Positions 1 to 10,820 of a stretch of DNA of 64,000 bases are shown here, piece by piece. The position numbers were made by a program, and so were the translations under genes. The notes under the pieces were generated by a model. The model searched no databases. It had not been told where the DNA came from and worked only from the letters and a program-made list of their open reading frames with translations. The stretch's first letter is position 1. Every line of letters begins with the position of its first letter. The stretch is from Fallopia convolvulus (lineage: Eukaryota > Streptophyta > Magnoliopsida > Caryophyllales > Polygonaceae): positions 68,271,224 to 68,335,223 of the forward strand of contig OZ024719.1 in NCBI GenBank assembly GCA_964016875.1. The letters run 5' to 3'.

Positions 1-18
1 AGGAGTTAATCAATTTAC

Positions 19-2857
19 CCTTTTCTGAAGCACAGAAATTGATTCATGCATCTGCTGGTTCTGCAATCAACAATAAACATCTTATGATACATTCACATTT
101 TTGTCTACTTATAGTAACTGTATATATAGATCAAACATGTTTCTTTACGCATACTTTCTTTGATCGGATGTGCTTAAGAGCGCTCTCAAGATTTTGCTCT
201 AGACTATGGAGCTCCTTGAGATCCAAGCTATCCAGATCTTCTCCCACATAATGCCTGCAAAGATCACGACAATGTGATCGATTTTGGGTTTATTTCATTT
301 TCATTAATATATGGTTTACTTCAATATGTACATTGATCAAGCTTAATTCATTTACTTCATATTTCTCTGAAGTACCTCCAACCTAGCATTTAGCTTTGCT
401 TTCTCCAACGCCCAGCTTCCCTATATACATATACATTATCAGGATAGCATTTTTAGATCAATATATCTCAATAAAATCAAGTGATATATAAGGTATTTCA
501 CATGATTTAAAATTTGGCAATTTTTTTAATGAACAAATTATATGCATACATATGAGGTGGGATCAGGTGGATTGAGCTGCCTCTCTGAGTAAGAGTACCT
601 CTCGTATCGTTCAATAACCCTCTCCATGCTGTTTATGAAAAGGGGATTAATTCAGTTGGTTAGGATCTAATTATATTTTAAGATTAATTGATGTAAATTT
701 AGTGGCATGATAATTTAAACATGACAGAAAGCATCAAAACACATGTCAAATTTTGAACCATAACACATTTGTGGTCAAAACTTTTGAACCGTAATTCTAC
801 TCCATCCTAGAGCAACTTTGTAAGAAAGGGCATAAGCAAACTTTTTTACATATATCACATATAGCCAAAAATAAAAGGCAATTCAAAAGCAATACTAGAA
901 GTGCAAAACCCAACGTACTGTTTGTGCAATTCAGCAATTTCTCATCATAATCCCCATGTATCCCTTAGTAATTTATCTAATTTACATGAACTCTAATGTT
1001 TGTGAAAAGAACATTTTTCCTCAATTAATCATTTTTAGGCGGTATATGTTGGGAGAAAACATTGGTCATTCCCACATCGGTTGTGTGAGGCGATAAACCA
1101 CTAATATATAAGGGGAGGTATATGTTGTCTTAACTTTTCTTCAAAAGTGGATTCTGACGAAATGATTTAAATTTCTATATGTCACCTATTCTATTATTTA
1201 TTAAAGACACTGCTCATGAAAGTCGAACCGGAGATCTCTGGATATTGCCTTTGGATGCCCTTATTCTATTATTTGCATATATGATCATTATGTTTTAGTT
1301 GAATAGTTTATAGGTATATGCATAATCCTAAACAATGCTACTTGTAAAATTCAGCTTAAATCATCCCCTATGAATAAAATCTAAGTAATAGTAAAATGAT
1401 GGTTACCAAATCATTTGTAAGAGTTTGTGGTCCATTTTTCTTATTTATCTTAAATTCTTAATAAATCCAATGTCATATCCTTAACTACACAAGCTTCCTC
1501 AACTCATGATTTAAAGTTGCATATACGTGATTTTGAATAATTGTATTTATGTTTTTGAGTTGTATTTATGATTTAAAGTTGCATTTAATAAAAGTTGCTT
1601 GCTTTTATGAATATGCAACTTAAAAACATGATTATGCAACTCTATAGGCAGGATAAAAAGATAGTAGATTAGGAAAGTTTTGTAAATACAGTAATATAAA
1701 AATATGCAACTTAAAAACATATAAATATAGTATAATATGAAAAGAATGCATATACAACTCAAAAACATCAATGCAATAATTCAAAATCACGCATATACAA
1801 CTCAAAATTACGAATACAAATTGTCTACACGATTGTACAATAATAGTCGTTTTACTTGAACTGAACTCTATTCATGTAGGTATACACGGAATACGAAGGT
1901 GGTTAATTATGACGAGGATAATTCTTGTAATGAAACACAATTTCATTCTAGACCCATAAGACAATGTATGAGTTCATGAACGGACAAGATGACGTACGTA
2001 CACTACACATCCATCCCGAATTGGAGTTACAACCCAAGCCAAGAGCTCTAAACCGCATTCGATAATCCGTATTAATTGTATATTGTATATGTTAACACTT
2101 TCATATAGTAGAATTTACAACAACACTAGATAGATATTTGAATGGATATGAGATGAGACATATGAAGTTGTGCACGTACGTACGCTGTAAATTAATTTAC
2201 AATTCTTGAAACTGTACATTTGCACGATCATGAGTAAAGAAAACAAAGTAACCGACACAAACAATAAAAAGTTTAGACAGTCAAAATAAAGCATAGAAAT
2301 GCATAAATCCCAGTTGGGATATTAATATACCAGCTAGCCCTAGCAGGTTATTAATTAATTAATTAATTACCTTTAACCTAACTTATCTCTTACAGTACAA
2401 TTTATCCTTAATTGAGAGGTTAGAATTAATTGATATATGCACCGAAAGATTACCCAGGAATCCCCCAACTTGGTTAATTTGTAGCATCTCTTAAGACCAA
2501 AAGAATAGTAAAATTCACGAAAATTATATTATTTAATTGATAAAAAAATAATGTATTTTTTTTATGCGTGAAAATTTTCACTAGTCCTCACAAACGTACA
2601 CATAATTATATCTAGCTAGTTGATTACAAAAAATGAATGAAGTGAAATAAAAAGGTATAGACGACGTCGTACCAGGAATCAGTAGAAAATTCAAAGAGTT
2701 TGCCTTTGGAGGAGAAGACGATGAGAGCGACTTCGGCGTCGCAGAGAACGGAGATCTCTTGGGCTTTCTTCAGCAATCCTGATCGGCGTTTAGAGAAGGT
2801 CACCTGCCTGTTGATCTTGTTCTCGATCCTCTTCAGCTCCACTTTCCCTCTCCCCAT
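19..2857 (-). CDS. FUL: AP1/FUL (SQUAMOSA-clade) MADS-box transcription factor, exons 1-5, 3' part beyond the left edge
   Basis: MIKC-type MADS-box factor that binds CArG boxes in the nucleus; the clade controls floral meristem identity, flowering and fruit development. Exons read on the minus strand: 2673-2857 (185 nt), 550-628 (79), 356-420 (65), 155-254 (100), 19-60 (42). These sizes are the usual ones for the family and all joins keep frame. Exon 1 is a complete MADS domain starting MGRGKVELKRIENKINRQVT. The K domain shows SMERVIERYERYSYSERQ-like (C from the split codon), AKLNARLEVLQR, VGEDLDSLDLKELHSLEQ and ESALKHIRSKK blocks. The start is the MGRG methionine; an in-frame ATG 18 codons upstream gives a non-family extension. 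Intron 1 is about 2 kb (629-2672). The C-terminal exons, which would separate AP1 from FUL, lie off the left edge. The FUL symbol rests on K-domain wording and the CstF-50 neighbour, so it is an inference; SQUA-clade membership is firm. Confidence 0.93.
1041..1127. repeat. Short LTR-like insert in MADS intron 1, flanked by 11-bp direct repeats
   Basis: GGTATATGTTG occurs at 1041-1051 and again at 1117-1127. The stretch between begins TGTTGGG, contains CCCACATCGG and a TATATAAGGGG box, a combination common at the start of plant LTR promoters. It reads as a small LTR-derived fragment in the long regulatory first intron of the AP1/FUL gene. Too short to assign to a family. Confidence 0.4.
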
Positions 2858-4749
2858 ATCCTGAATTCTTGATTGATTGATTGATTCTTTTCTAGCTTCT
2901 TCGATCTTCAATTCAATTACTCCAGCTGGTGTGGCCTTCCTCTAATATAAATTGGTCTGTTTTTGTGGTGCAGAAGAATGTTTTTTTGTGACCTAGTTGT
3001 GAGTGAACAGATGGAGAGAAAATGAGGGCTATTGTGTACCGGAAATGGGCATATTTGTGGAGTTTGTTGGTTTCATGGCTACTCAAATTTAAGTCAAGTA
3101 GAGAGAAATGATGCTAGTAGTAATTGGCTACGCACCTCATTCACCAACCAGACACTTTCACATTAAATTTTTATATATACCCTCCCATTATTTTGTTTTT
3201 ATTTTTAAAAATTTATATTTTTTGTATAAATTCAAACAAAACAAGTACTGTATAATTTAATTAAACATCCCTTAGCTTCAAGTTTATGTCATTATTAAAC
3301 TTTTCCCTTGTCATACTGGCTTATAAATGGGAGAATGTGTGTAAGTTTTGAATTCCGGCTATCGTTATTTTCTACTTTTTTATGTATAAAACAAGTCATT
3401 AAATTATAAATTAGAAAATAATTAAATTCAATTCTTTCGACAAAGTAACGCTTAATTCGTAGTAATGTTTATGCCTGGCTCATTTTTGTAATTTCCTTAT
3501 CCTTCATAAATAAATATATTTTTTGGTTCGAGACATGAACATTAATTAGTAGACAAATTAACTCCGTTCTTTTGGCAACTTTGTGATTTTTTTTTTGGTA
3601 TGTGTTTATTTATGCAAAAGTAATAGTGCACGGTACAAATAAAGGTTGTAGAAAATATGATTGTTTATTTGAAGAAAGGGTAGTTTTGTTAAAACCAGAG
3701 TGGTTTCCCAAAATGCGTTGTCGACCTGACGGTTCTCCTTGCCTTAAAAGATACAGCAAGATTTGGAAGTACAAGCTGTTTTGGAAAACCAGGGTGGTTT
3801 TCTGAAATGCGTTGTCGACTATTGATTGGTTCCTTGGATAAGAGCCATTTCTGATTGGTTACCGAGTTCAAAGAGGGTCTTGCTCTCGTGCCTGATGCTA
3901 CATGACCCCGGAGAATAAGTATGAAGAAAAAAAAATCAAACAATATGTGGACGCTTTTTTTTCATAGCAGATAAAAAGAAAAGATTTTAATGTAATCGTC
4001 AGTCGATTTAGATTAGATATGATAACTAGGTGGGTTCCGGTTTCATCTTCGTTTAGTATTTTACTCTTTGATCTCGTCTTTTTCTTTATTTCGATTGGTT
4101 GGAGATTAAAAATTGTCTTTATCTTTATTCTCTGTATTCTCGTTGGGTTCATAATAAGATTGAGAATATTAAACTCACATGTTTTCTTGATTGAAATCTC
4201 CACTTGTGACTCATTTTTATTTTTTTTCGATCTCTCGCTCGGTTCGATTAGCCGGGGCCAATCTACGTCCGAATCGGATACTGCAGAGGCCCATTGCTGG
4301 GGACGACCCTCCCAATTCAATTTTTTCCATACACGCCGCCAGGAAGATTATTATTGAAAAAATTATTATTTTTTAGGTCTTTAATTATCCTTATAACAAT
4401 TTCTTTCCTCATACTCCAAGACGAAAATTCTCTTCCTGTATCATCCCTAATTTATATAAAAAAAATTATCTGGTAATTCATTTCAATGACTAACTTGTAT
4501 AACAATGAATTTTATCATACCGAATAAAGTAAGCTATTTAATATTTAAAAATGATAATATTGTCTATTTTTAATATTAAACATTCTTATGTGTAGTATTA
4601 TTTTACATATTAGTATTTTAATTATAAATCTTAGTCGTTTAACTAGATGGATGTTGATATGGACCGGTTCCGAAATCGCAAGTTCCAGTTCCAAGGTCGG
4701 ACTCGAAATTTTTCTTAAAAAAAATTAAATTTCATTTCGATAAAAGAAA
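2858..4749. other. Upstream region of the AP1/FUL gene, no gene seen
   Basis: AT-rich DNA that should hold the promoter and 5' leader of the MADS-box gene. The short open frames on both strands have no recognisable domain and overlap one another. A roughly 44-bp segment is repeated imperfectly with a 94-bp period: copies near 3682-3725 and 3776-3819 share a GTGGTTT core and end in ATGCGTTGTCGAC. No other structure recognised. Confidence 0.6.
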
Positions 4750-4821
4750 GGGTCGCGGTCGCGACCCATTGAATAATGATCGTGGTTTTTCAACAGAACG
4801 TTCTGTTGGAAAACAACGATC
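4750..4821. repeat. Two adjacent palindromes, one of 44 bp
   Basis: GGGTCGCG (4750-4757) and CGCGACCC (4760-4767) form a perfect 8-bp stem with a 2-bp spacer. Ten bases on, 4778-4821 is a palindrome with arms of 22 bp; its inner 18 bp, CAACAGAACGTTCTGTTG, are perfect and the outer part has two mismatches. No coding meaning seen. It may be the fold-back part of a decayed transposon. Confidence 0.7.
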
Positions 4822-5139
4822 TCTATTATACAAACGCGACCGCAGTTCAATGTGTCAAGAAGAACACACATAAGAGGAGTTGGATAATTAAAGGGCTTGA
4901 ACTTAAAATTAAGTTGTTTGCTTATCCTCTCAGGGTTATAGAGTATCTAAGGCGACATAGTTCTCTTATCTTTCGATTTGAAACCCTACATCCTTACCAT
5001 CTTTGACGATCAATCGGAACCGGCACCGGAAGCGCTTTGGGAGTCGTACTCTATTTCGCCCGAGTCGGAAGTATCCGTGAAGTTTGACTTTTGTTGACGA
5101 ATTTTCGTCCTCTTCTAATCACACACGCACATTTGGGCT

Positions 5140-5515
5140 TACAATACCTTAAGTTTTAAGTTCGGTCATTTTGCATCTAGGAAGTGTGTCCCCTTCGCTA
5201 AATGTTTGCTCCACTGATACGGTTGAGGTGGGAACAACAAGAACTTGAGACGTGATATGTTACCAAGGTTGGGAAAGTCTTCTTGTGGGTCTTCCACCAA
5301 GCTAAAATATCAAATTCGTCGTATTCAACAAACTCAAAGTGAGTTGTTAGATATGTCTCAAACTCCGCATTTGAGCTCGAATGTCTCGATCTCTTGGTAA
5401 GGCATTGTAAAATACTAACTCCCAACTTCTTACTAATGTGACTCGAGCTAAAAAAGAATGAAGATTGTACGTGGAGGTAATGGAGAAGAAAAAGTGGCAC
5501 TAGATGAATATTCAA
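5140..5515 (-). pseudogene. hAT transposase C-terminal fragment
   Basis: The minus strand encodes the hAT dimerisation region of an Ac/RICESLEEPER-like transposase: an EFDILAWWKTHKKTFPTL block followed, after a frame change, by VLVVPTSTVSVEQTF-like sequence, which is the conserved LAIPVSTVASESAFS motif of the family. No N-terminal zinc finger or catalytic part lies upstream, and the frame is broken near 5270, so this is a dead fragment. Confidence 0.75.
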
Positions 5516-5701
5516 TAATCAATTCATTGATCAATTAAATTTCTAACTTAACTAATCATACTCCCAACACTAACAATATCATCATTAATATTAATATCCA
5601 AATCCAATGCATTATAACAATTATTCAAAAATATTTCTAAACCAGTCATCTTAAACCTAGAATCAAATACACAAGTAACAAGATATATAACAATAATAAC
5701 T

Positions 5702-5935
5702 TTATAATAGTTCAATCATCTCATTTTCGGAAGGGAAGTCGAAAGTAATGGAAGCTAGGTGATACGCAACGCGATTAGCTTCACAAAAGGTGTGTCGAAA
5801 TTGGACAAGCCAATCTCTACAAAGAAAGCTCTGGCAGGCGACTACCAGGCTAGCAAGTGGATGAGAAGGGTCGACAAGTTTATTGAGCAAGTTAATTACC
5901 AAAGCTGTGTCTGACTCCAAAATAACCTGGCGGAA
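5702..5935 (-). pseudogene. RNase H-like (RVT_3) fragment
   Basis: The minus strand reads VILESDTALVINLLNK, then FRHTFCEANRVAYHLA close to the end. ESD-x-x-x-V and REAN-RVA-D-LA are the typical C-terminal half of the plant RNase H-like domain found in non-LTR retroelements and domesticated copies. The expected D of the AD-HLA motif is Y here. The N-terminal half with the first catalytic Asp is missing, so this is a remnant. Confidence 0.75.
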
Positions 5936-6895
5936 ATATAATGACCATACTTCATGTTATCCAAGTATTAGAGATATTGTAAGTATGTTATCTGTGCACA
6001 GTTTATTCTAGTATTTATCTCATTGTTAGAATATGATTATATCCTCCCTTATAGAGTCGATAAGATCTTTGGCTTAGAGACATATTAAATATCAAGGATC
6101 ATAGAATGTAATGTTAATTTAATTGCAAGAGTTAGCTCGTATTGCACTTGTGAAATAAGAACGTTAACGTAGTCTTACATATAAGGGATCATAGAATGTA
6201 ATGTCAATTTGCATTTAACTACGTACTCTTGTTTTTTAAATAAAAATTCATTTAACTGCACTCAATTTACCTCATTTTCTTCATATATAAATACCTCATG
6301 GTAAGAAAGTGGGGGAAATATGATCTACTTGAGAAAGGAGAAAGTCATGACAGTGCTCCATTCATGGTAGAGAAAAGAAATGTAGTCGAAAGTAAAGACT
6401 CAAATTTCGCCATTAGCTAGCTAGCATTCTCGTGTGTCTCGTCTCTATTTGTTGGGGTTTTGAAGGGTACGTAAAGAATCTTCTTTTTCTTTATTAGTAT
6501 GTCTTCAATTGCTTTAAATAAAGGGGAAAAAATAAGCACCTCTTTATCAAATATACTCACACAAAAATTCTACAACAATTCGATATAAGAGATAAGACAC
6601 CAAGGCTAAGTATTAATGAACTAAAGCAACAAAGGCTAATTATTAATGAACTAAAGCAATCAAGGCTAATAGGTATCAAAGGTTTCACCAAATTAATTGT
6701 AATCGATCTGGTGGGGAATTTGTCATCAATGAAATAAATTTGTATTTCAACAAACATCAAATAATTTTATACCAGATTTAGCTCAGTACATCAAGATACA
6801 AATAATGGCTTGAGAAAGGATAAAACAATGGAGTGAAGAAAACCCAAAACAGTGAGTAAAAATAAAAACAAGGCAGGTAGAAAGCAGAAATATAC
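5936..6895. other. AT-rich spacer with a 30-bp tandem repeat
   Basis: No gene recognised. Copies of a 30-bp unit start at 6601, 6631 and 6661 (core AAGGCTAA, then TATTAATGAACTAAAGCAA), the last incomplete. The sequence GGATCATAGAATGTAATGT is present twice, near 6098 and 6186. The remainder is ordinary AT-rich DNA. Confidence 0.6.
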
Positions 6896-7320
6896 AGGGT
6901 GGAGGAAACCACCGATCGGATTTTGTAAATTAAATTTTGATGGCTCTAAACTTCTAAATGGATCAGTGACATATGTCATTGTAATAAGATGACCAAATAC
7001 AAAGATTATTAATATGGCAACGTCGAAGTACGGTCGGGTTTCGTTTGTTAACTTGAAGCGTTGGCACTAAGAGAAGAAATAATCCGAGCTAAAAATATGG
7101 GGATCAGAAATCTAAAAATAGAAGGAGACAACTTGACAATGCTAAATGTTGTTCGAAAAGCAGGACAATGCCCATGTGATGTCGATATTGGTATTTCAGA
7201 TATTTCGGTCTCGCTTTTGTGATTCGAGACTATCCGAACTAAGCATGTGAGCAGGAGTTTTAACGTTGTGGTCGATTAAATCGCTAAATTGGGACACAAT
7301 TCGTAAATGGATTCCATCAT
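6896..7320 (+). pseudogene. RNase H-like (RVT_3) fragment, opposite strand, broken
   Basis: The plus strand shows KPPIGFCKLNFDGSKLLNGS (first catalytic Asp in NFDGS), then, after frame changes and stops, EALALREEIIRAKNMGI (catalytic Glu), KIEGDNLTML (catalytic Asp) and a degenerate SRSFNVVVD near the end. This is the full domain order of the plant RNase H-like family. Several stops and shifts make it a pseudogene. It lies about 1 kb from, and opposite to, the other RNase H remnant. Confidence 0.75.
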
Positions 7321-7799
7321 GAATCATCCAGAACTTCTTGTTCTCATCCGAAAGATTCTCTAAGACGTCCTCCGTAATGAGAACCTCCTAATTCTTACCG
7401 TTTCAAAAAATAAATAAAGGGGATATACGAGAATTTTTAAAACTCTTTAATGCCTTTACGATGAGACTTTGAGGAGGGGTAATAATGGTTGTGATTAAGT
7501 GGGTAGTTTTGTTGGATTTTCAAATTAAGGGATTTTTTAAGGGTAAATATGGTCCTTTATTGAATAAGATCTAGTTCTACAACGCTAACTATATATGCCC
7601 CATGGAAATTGTTTCAAAAAGAATAAGGTCATTCTCATGAAAGTTGTGGAGATAAAAATTTATAACATCATAAATTTTAAGAAAATTTATCTTATATATA
7701 AGTTCTTGGACATCTCCTCCTCTAGGTCCCTGGTCTATTGGTCTAGTTGACTTTATGATATAATGTCAAGTGCAATTGACATATTGTGGGGCCAATTAT
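7321..7799. other. Spacer, no feature recognised
   Basis: AT-rich DNA between the RNase H remnant and the LTR remnant. No open frame, tRNA or clear repeat was seen. Confidence 0.5.
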
Positions 7800-9094
7800 A
7801 AATGAAAGGATGATATGTTGTATTTTGTACAACATAATTAAGTAGGACTTTTTGGTACATATTTGTGTAGTATTTTAGGCATATTAGGAGCATTATTGAA
7901 GAACAGATTTGAAGGCCAAGAGTTCAAAGTTATGAAGAGTTTGAAGATTTCGAAGATGTTGAAGGTCGCGATCGTTGCCACCTTTAGGGGCGATCGCGGT
8001 GGACGTCGCCGAGGAAGATCAAGGTCGCCGAGGAGGACCGCGATGACACGAAGGCCGCGATCGCAGCTAGGTTTGGTGGCGATCGCGGTTTTGAAGATCG
8101 TCGATTGGAGTCGCGCTTTGAAGATAGGCAGCGATCGCGGCTAGTTTTGATGGCGATCGCGGCCTGGCTGGATCTGACGCGCGATTGGATTTTTCCGCTT
8201 AGTTTAATATTTATATTTTATATCTTTTTAATTCCGACTTGTTCGAAACTATTTTAGGTTTACTTTTCAGCCTTTGTTGGTATTCTCTCTTAGACCTAGT
8301 TTTCATAATTTTAGACTTTGGTATTGTATCTCTTATGGAGAACTAAACTCCCTAAATTCTATTCAAGTTGAAGCTTTTCAGACTCAAGTTGTTGTGAGAT
8401 TCTACGTTACAGGTTTATTTCTATAGGTTATTTCAATTCTTTTGTGCGTAATTATTATTGATTGTGTTGATTTCTGCTTCTCTAGCCAACTTGTTGGAAT
8501 TAATATTGTCTATTGCTAGATCTAGGTTTTTTCGTAGCAAAGCCTAATCTTTGTAGCAACTCAATTGATTTAGGACTCGTTGGACTAAAACAATTGAGAG
8601 AGAGATTTGAATGCATGTTAATTGTTTGACTCATTGGAATTCAATTGCATGTATCCTGCTTATCCTTGTTTTCATTGCTAATATCCCTATTATTTATGAT
8701 CGTGTCATGAATTGTTTGGATATTAAGTTTGCATGTCTCGTTGCCATGTTATATTTCTGATCAGGATAGGAATAACCAAAGAAATAACTTGTTTGAATCT
8801 ATGATCAATTGCTTGAGGAAGAAAAGTGGATACTTGAATAGGATTGTTTTCCCTAATTGATAAAAATCCAACTTTTTCCCTGTTTGATTTACTGCTTTCC
8901 TTTGTTTACTTTTTTCTAGTTGTAGTTTACAATTCCAAAATCCCCCCCTTTATTACTTAATTTATAGTTGATAATAATATTGCTTAGAATTACAAGTATC
9001 TCTTGGGTTCGACCCCGACTTACCGACTATACTAGTTGAGTAACTAAGGAATTATTTTTGATTTGGCATCAACGATTCTAAGCCAGTCAGAGGA
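7800..9094 (+). mobile_element. Athila/Tat-like Ty3/gypsy LTR remnant
   Basis: The stretch has no coding sequence but reads like the LTR of a large plant Ty3/gypsy element. It has a GC-rich island near the left, GAGAACTAAACTCCCTAAAT at about 8338, and near its right end the hallmark GGGTTCGACCCCGACTTACC followed by GACTATACTAGTTG and a GGCATCAA end near 9073. No primer-binding site or gag follows, so it is a solo or truncated LTR. The left boundary is uncertain and no target-site duplication was found. Confidence 0.6.
7990..8160. repeat. Cluster of five GCGATCGC palindromes
   Basis: GCGATCGC occurs at 7990, 8057, 8079, 8131 and 8153, and near-matches lie around 7968 and 8170. Spacings are 67, 22, 52 and 22 bp. 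The open frame through it (7863-8144, Arg-rich) is a by-product of the repeat, not a gene. Confidence 0.85.
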
Positions 9095-9640
9095 CATGTG
9101 GACAGGGGCGGACCTAGGAATTGTTAAAAGGGGGCGGGTTTAGTAAATAAAATTTATAAACTTGGCGACATTTAATATGTGGTTCAAATATAAGTACATA
9201 CAAAGATAGAAACCAAAAGTTAATTAACAAAATTAGATAAACATGAATTCATTACAACACCTACGACTCTGCAAACGACAAAGGAGGTAAATCTATCTTA
9301 CGAGCTTTCATATTTTGAAAATGTTGCATGATATTTTCATTATCAATGCTTATAAAAACCTTTCTCCACATAGCACACTAGATAAGCATTAAGATACTCA
9401 TCATTAATCTTGTTACGCAAGTCAATCTTGATATATAATATTCATTGCCAAGAAGACCCTTTCCACTGTAGCAGTGGCAACGGTAACACTGAAACCAACT
9501 CGATAAGACAATGTACCAAGTAAAAAGTGTTGTTAATTCCTACCTAAACCATCTTCTTAGCAAGAGCTCCTATATTTTCCAACTTTGAGAAAGTTTCAAT
9601 TCCTCTCATCTCAAAATCCACAATCTCAATTGATCATTAA

Positions 9641-9971
9641 GGGCTCGTTTGGTATTGATATCTAAGATATGAGATATCGGATATCGGTATCGGTATGGAT
9701 ATCAAGATATCGGTATGAGTGATATCTAGATATCGGATATAGGTATGGATATGAGTGATATCTTTGATATACCAATTTCATGGGGTATATGAAAATAACA
9801 CTCTAATATCACTCTAATATCAGAAGGATATCAGCTGATATCGATATACTCATATACCAAACAGCAGATATCAGTTTGATATCGATATCAAGATATATCA
9901 AACACCAGATTTGGGTATTAGTCATATCCATACCCATATCTGATATCCTGATATGGATACCAAACGGACCC
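9641..9971. mobile_element. Tourist-like (PIF/Harbinger) MITE packed with GATATC
   Basis: The 331-bp element begins GGGCTCGTTTGGTAT and ends ATACCAAACGGACCC, near-perfect terminal inverted repeats, between TAA target duplications at 9638-9640 and 9972-9974. Termini and TSD are typical of Tourist MITEs. Inside are at least a dozen GATATC palindromes arranged as long inverted arms. It interrupts the C-terminal part of the hAT transposase frame. Confidence 0.9.
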
Positions 9972-10820
9972 TAAGCTCCATTTGATCACACTCTTAGAAA
10001 TCATGTAGATATAATTCCACAAGTCGAGGTAGCTTTGACTCACTAAAGTTGGAAAACATATTCTTTGAATCAAGGCAAGCCATACATAATAGCAATTACG
10101 TGCTTGACTCGGTGAAACGGTCATTCATCTCTCGGTCAATAAGGTCAACAACCTACAAATACAATTAACGGAATATTAATTTTATGAGCAATACAATTAG
10201 TTAATTAAATGGTGAACAAAGAAACAACTTAAGTACCTGATAATGTATCAAAATTCGAAAGTGGTGGTCATAAGTAATAGCATGTCTAGCATGTCTAGAG
10301 CGAAAGAGATTGGCATTATCTTCCATGTTGGGAATGATAATATCATTCTTGGCACAAAAGTTATTTACGTCTTGGAATAATGCTTCCAACCTATTGTCCC
10401 TCAAATCTTGCAAATCTTTCGTAGTGGTTTCCATCAAACTCACGACCTCCAAAATATTTTGATCTTTTTGTTGCAAGAATTGTGACAAAATATTTTTCAT
10501 CCCCAACACAAGCTTCATCAAGTGATTAATAAAAACAAACTCATAATTCTTCATTTTTTCCACTAAGCTAGCGGCAAGGCCTCGACAATCCGAGTCGGTC
10601 CCATCATCAAATATGTTGAAAGGCACTTAAATAGTTGGGGACCATGAAGATAAAAGATGAACAAAAGTTGTATAGTGTGAACCCCAACATGTAGCTCCTG
10701 GACGAGCTAAACTAGTTTCTTGATTCAAACCTTTTCCGGTATAAATTTCACCATTTAGCAACCTCTCCATCATTTCTTCATGTTGCTTTTGCCGGAACTG
10801 GTCTTTCCTTTTGCAAGAAG

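Noticed and set aside
3898..4357. Overlapping open frames on both strands of 112 and 140 codons
   Set aside because: No domain, hydrophobic low-complexity translation, and mutual overlap suggest chance frames in AT-rich DNA.
7863..8144. Arg/Ser-rich 93-codon frame resembling an SR protein
   Set aside because: The frame is produced by the GCGATCGC-rich repeat in an LTR-like sequence and has no conserved domain.
9641..9971. CRISPR-like array because of regular short palindromes
   Set aside because: Spacing is irregular, there are no distinct spacers, and the terminal repeats with TAA duplication define a MITE in a plant genome.
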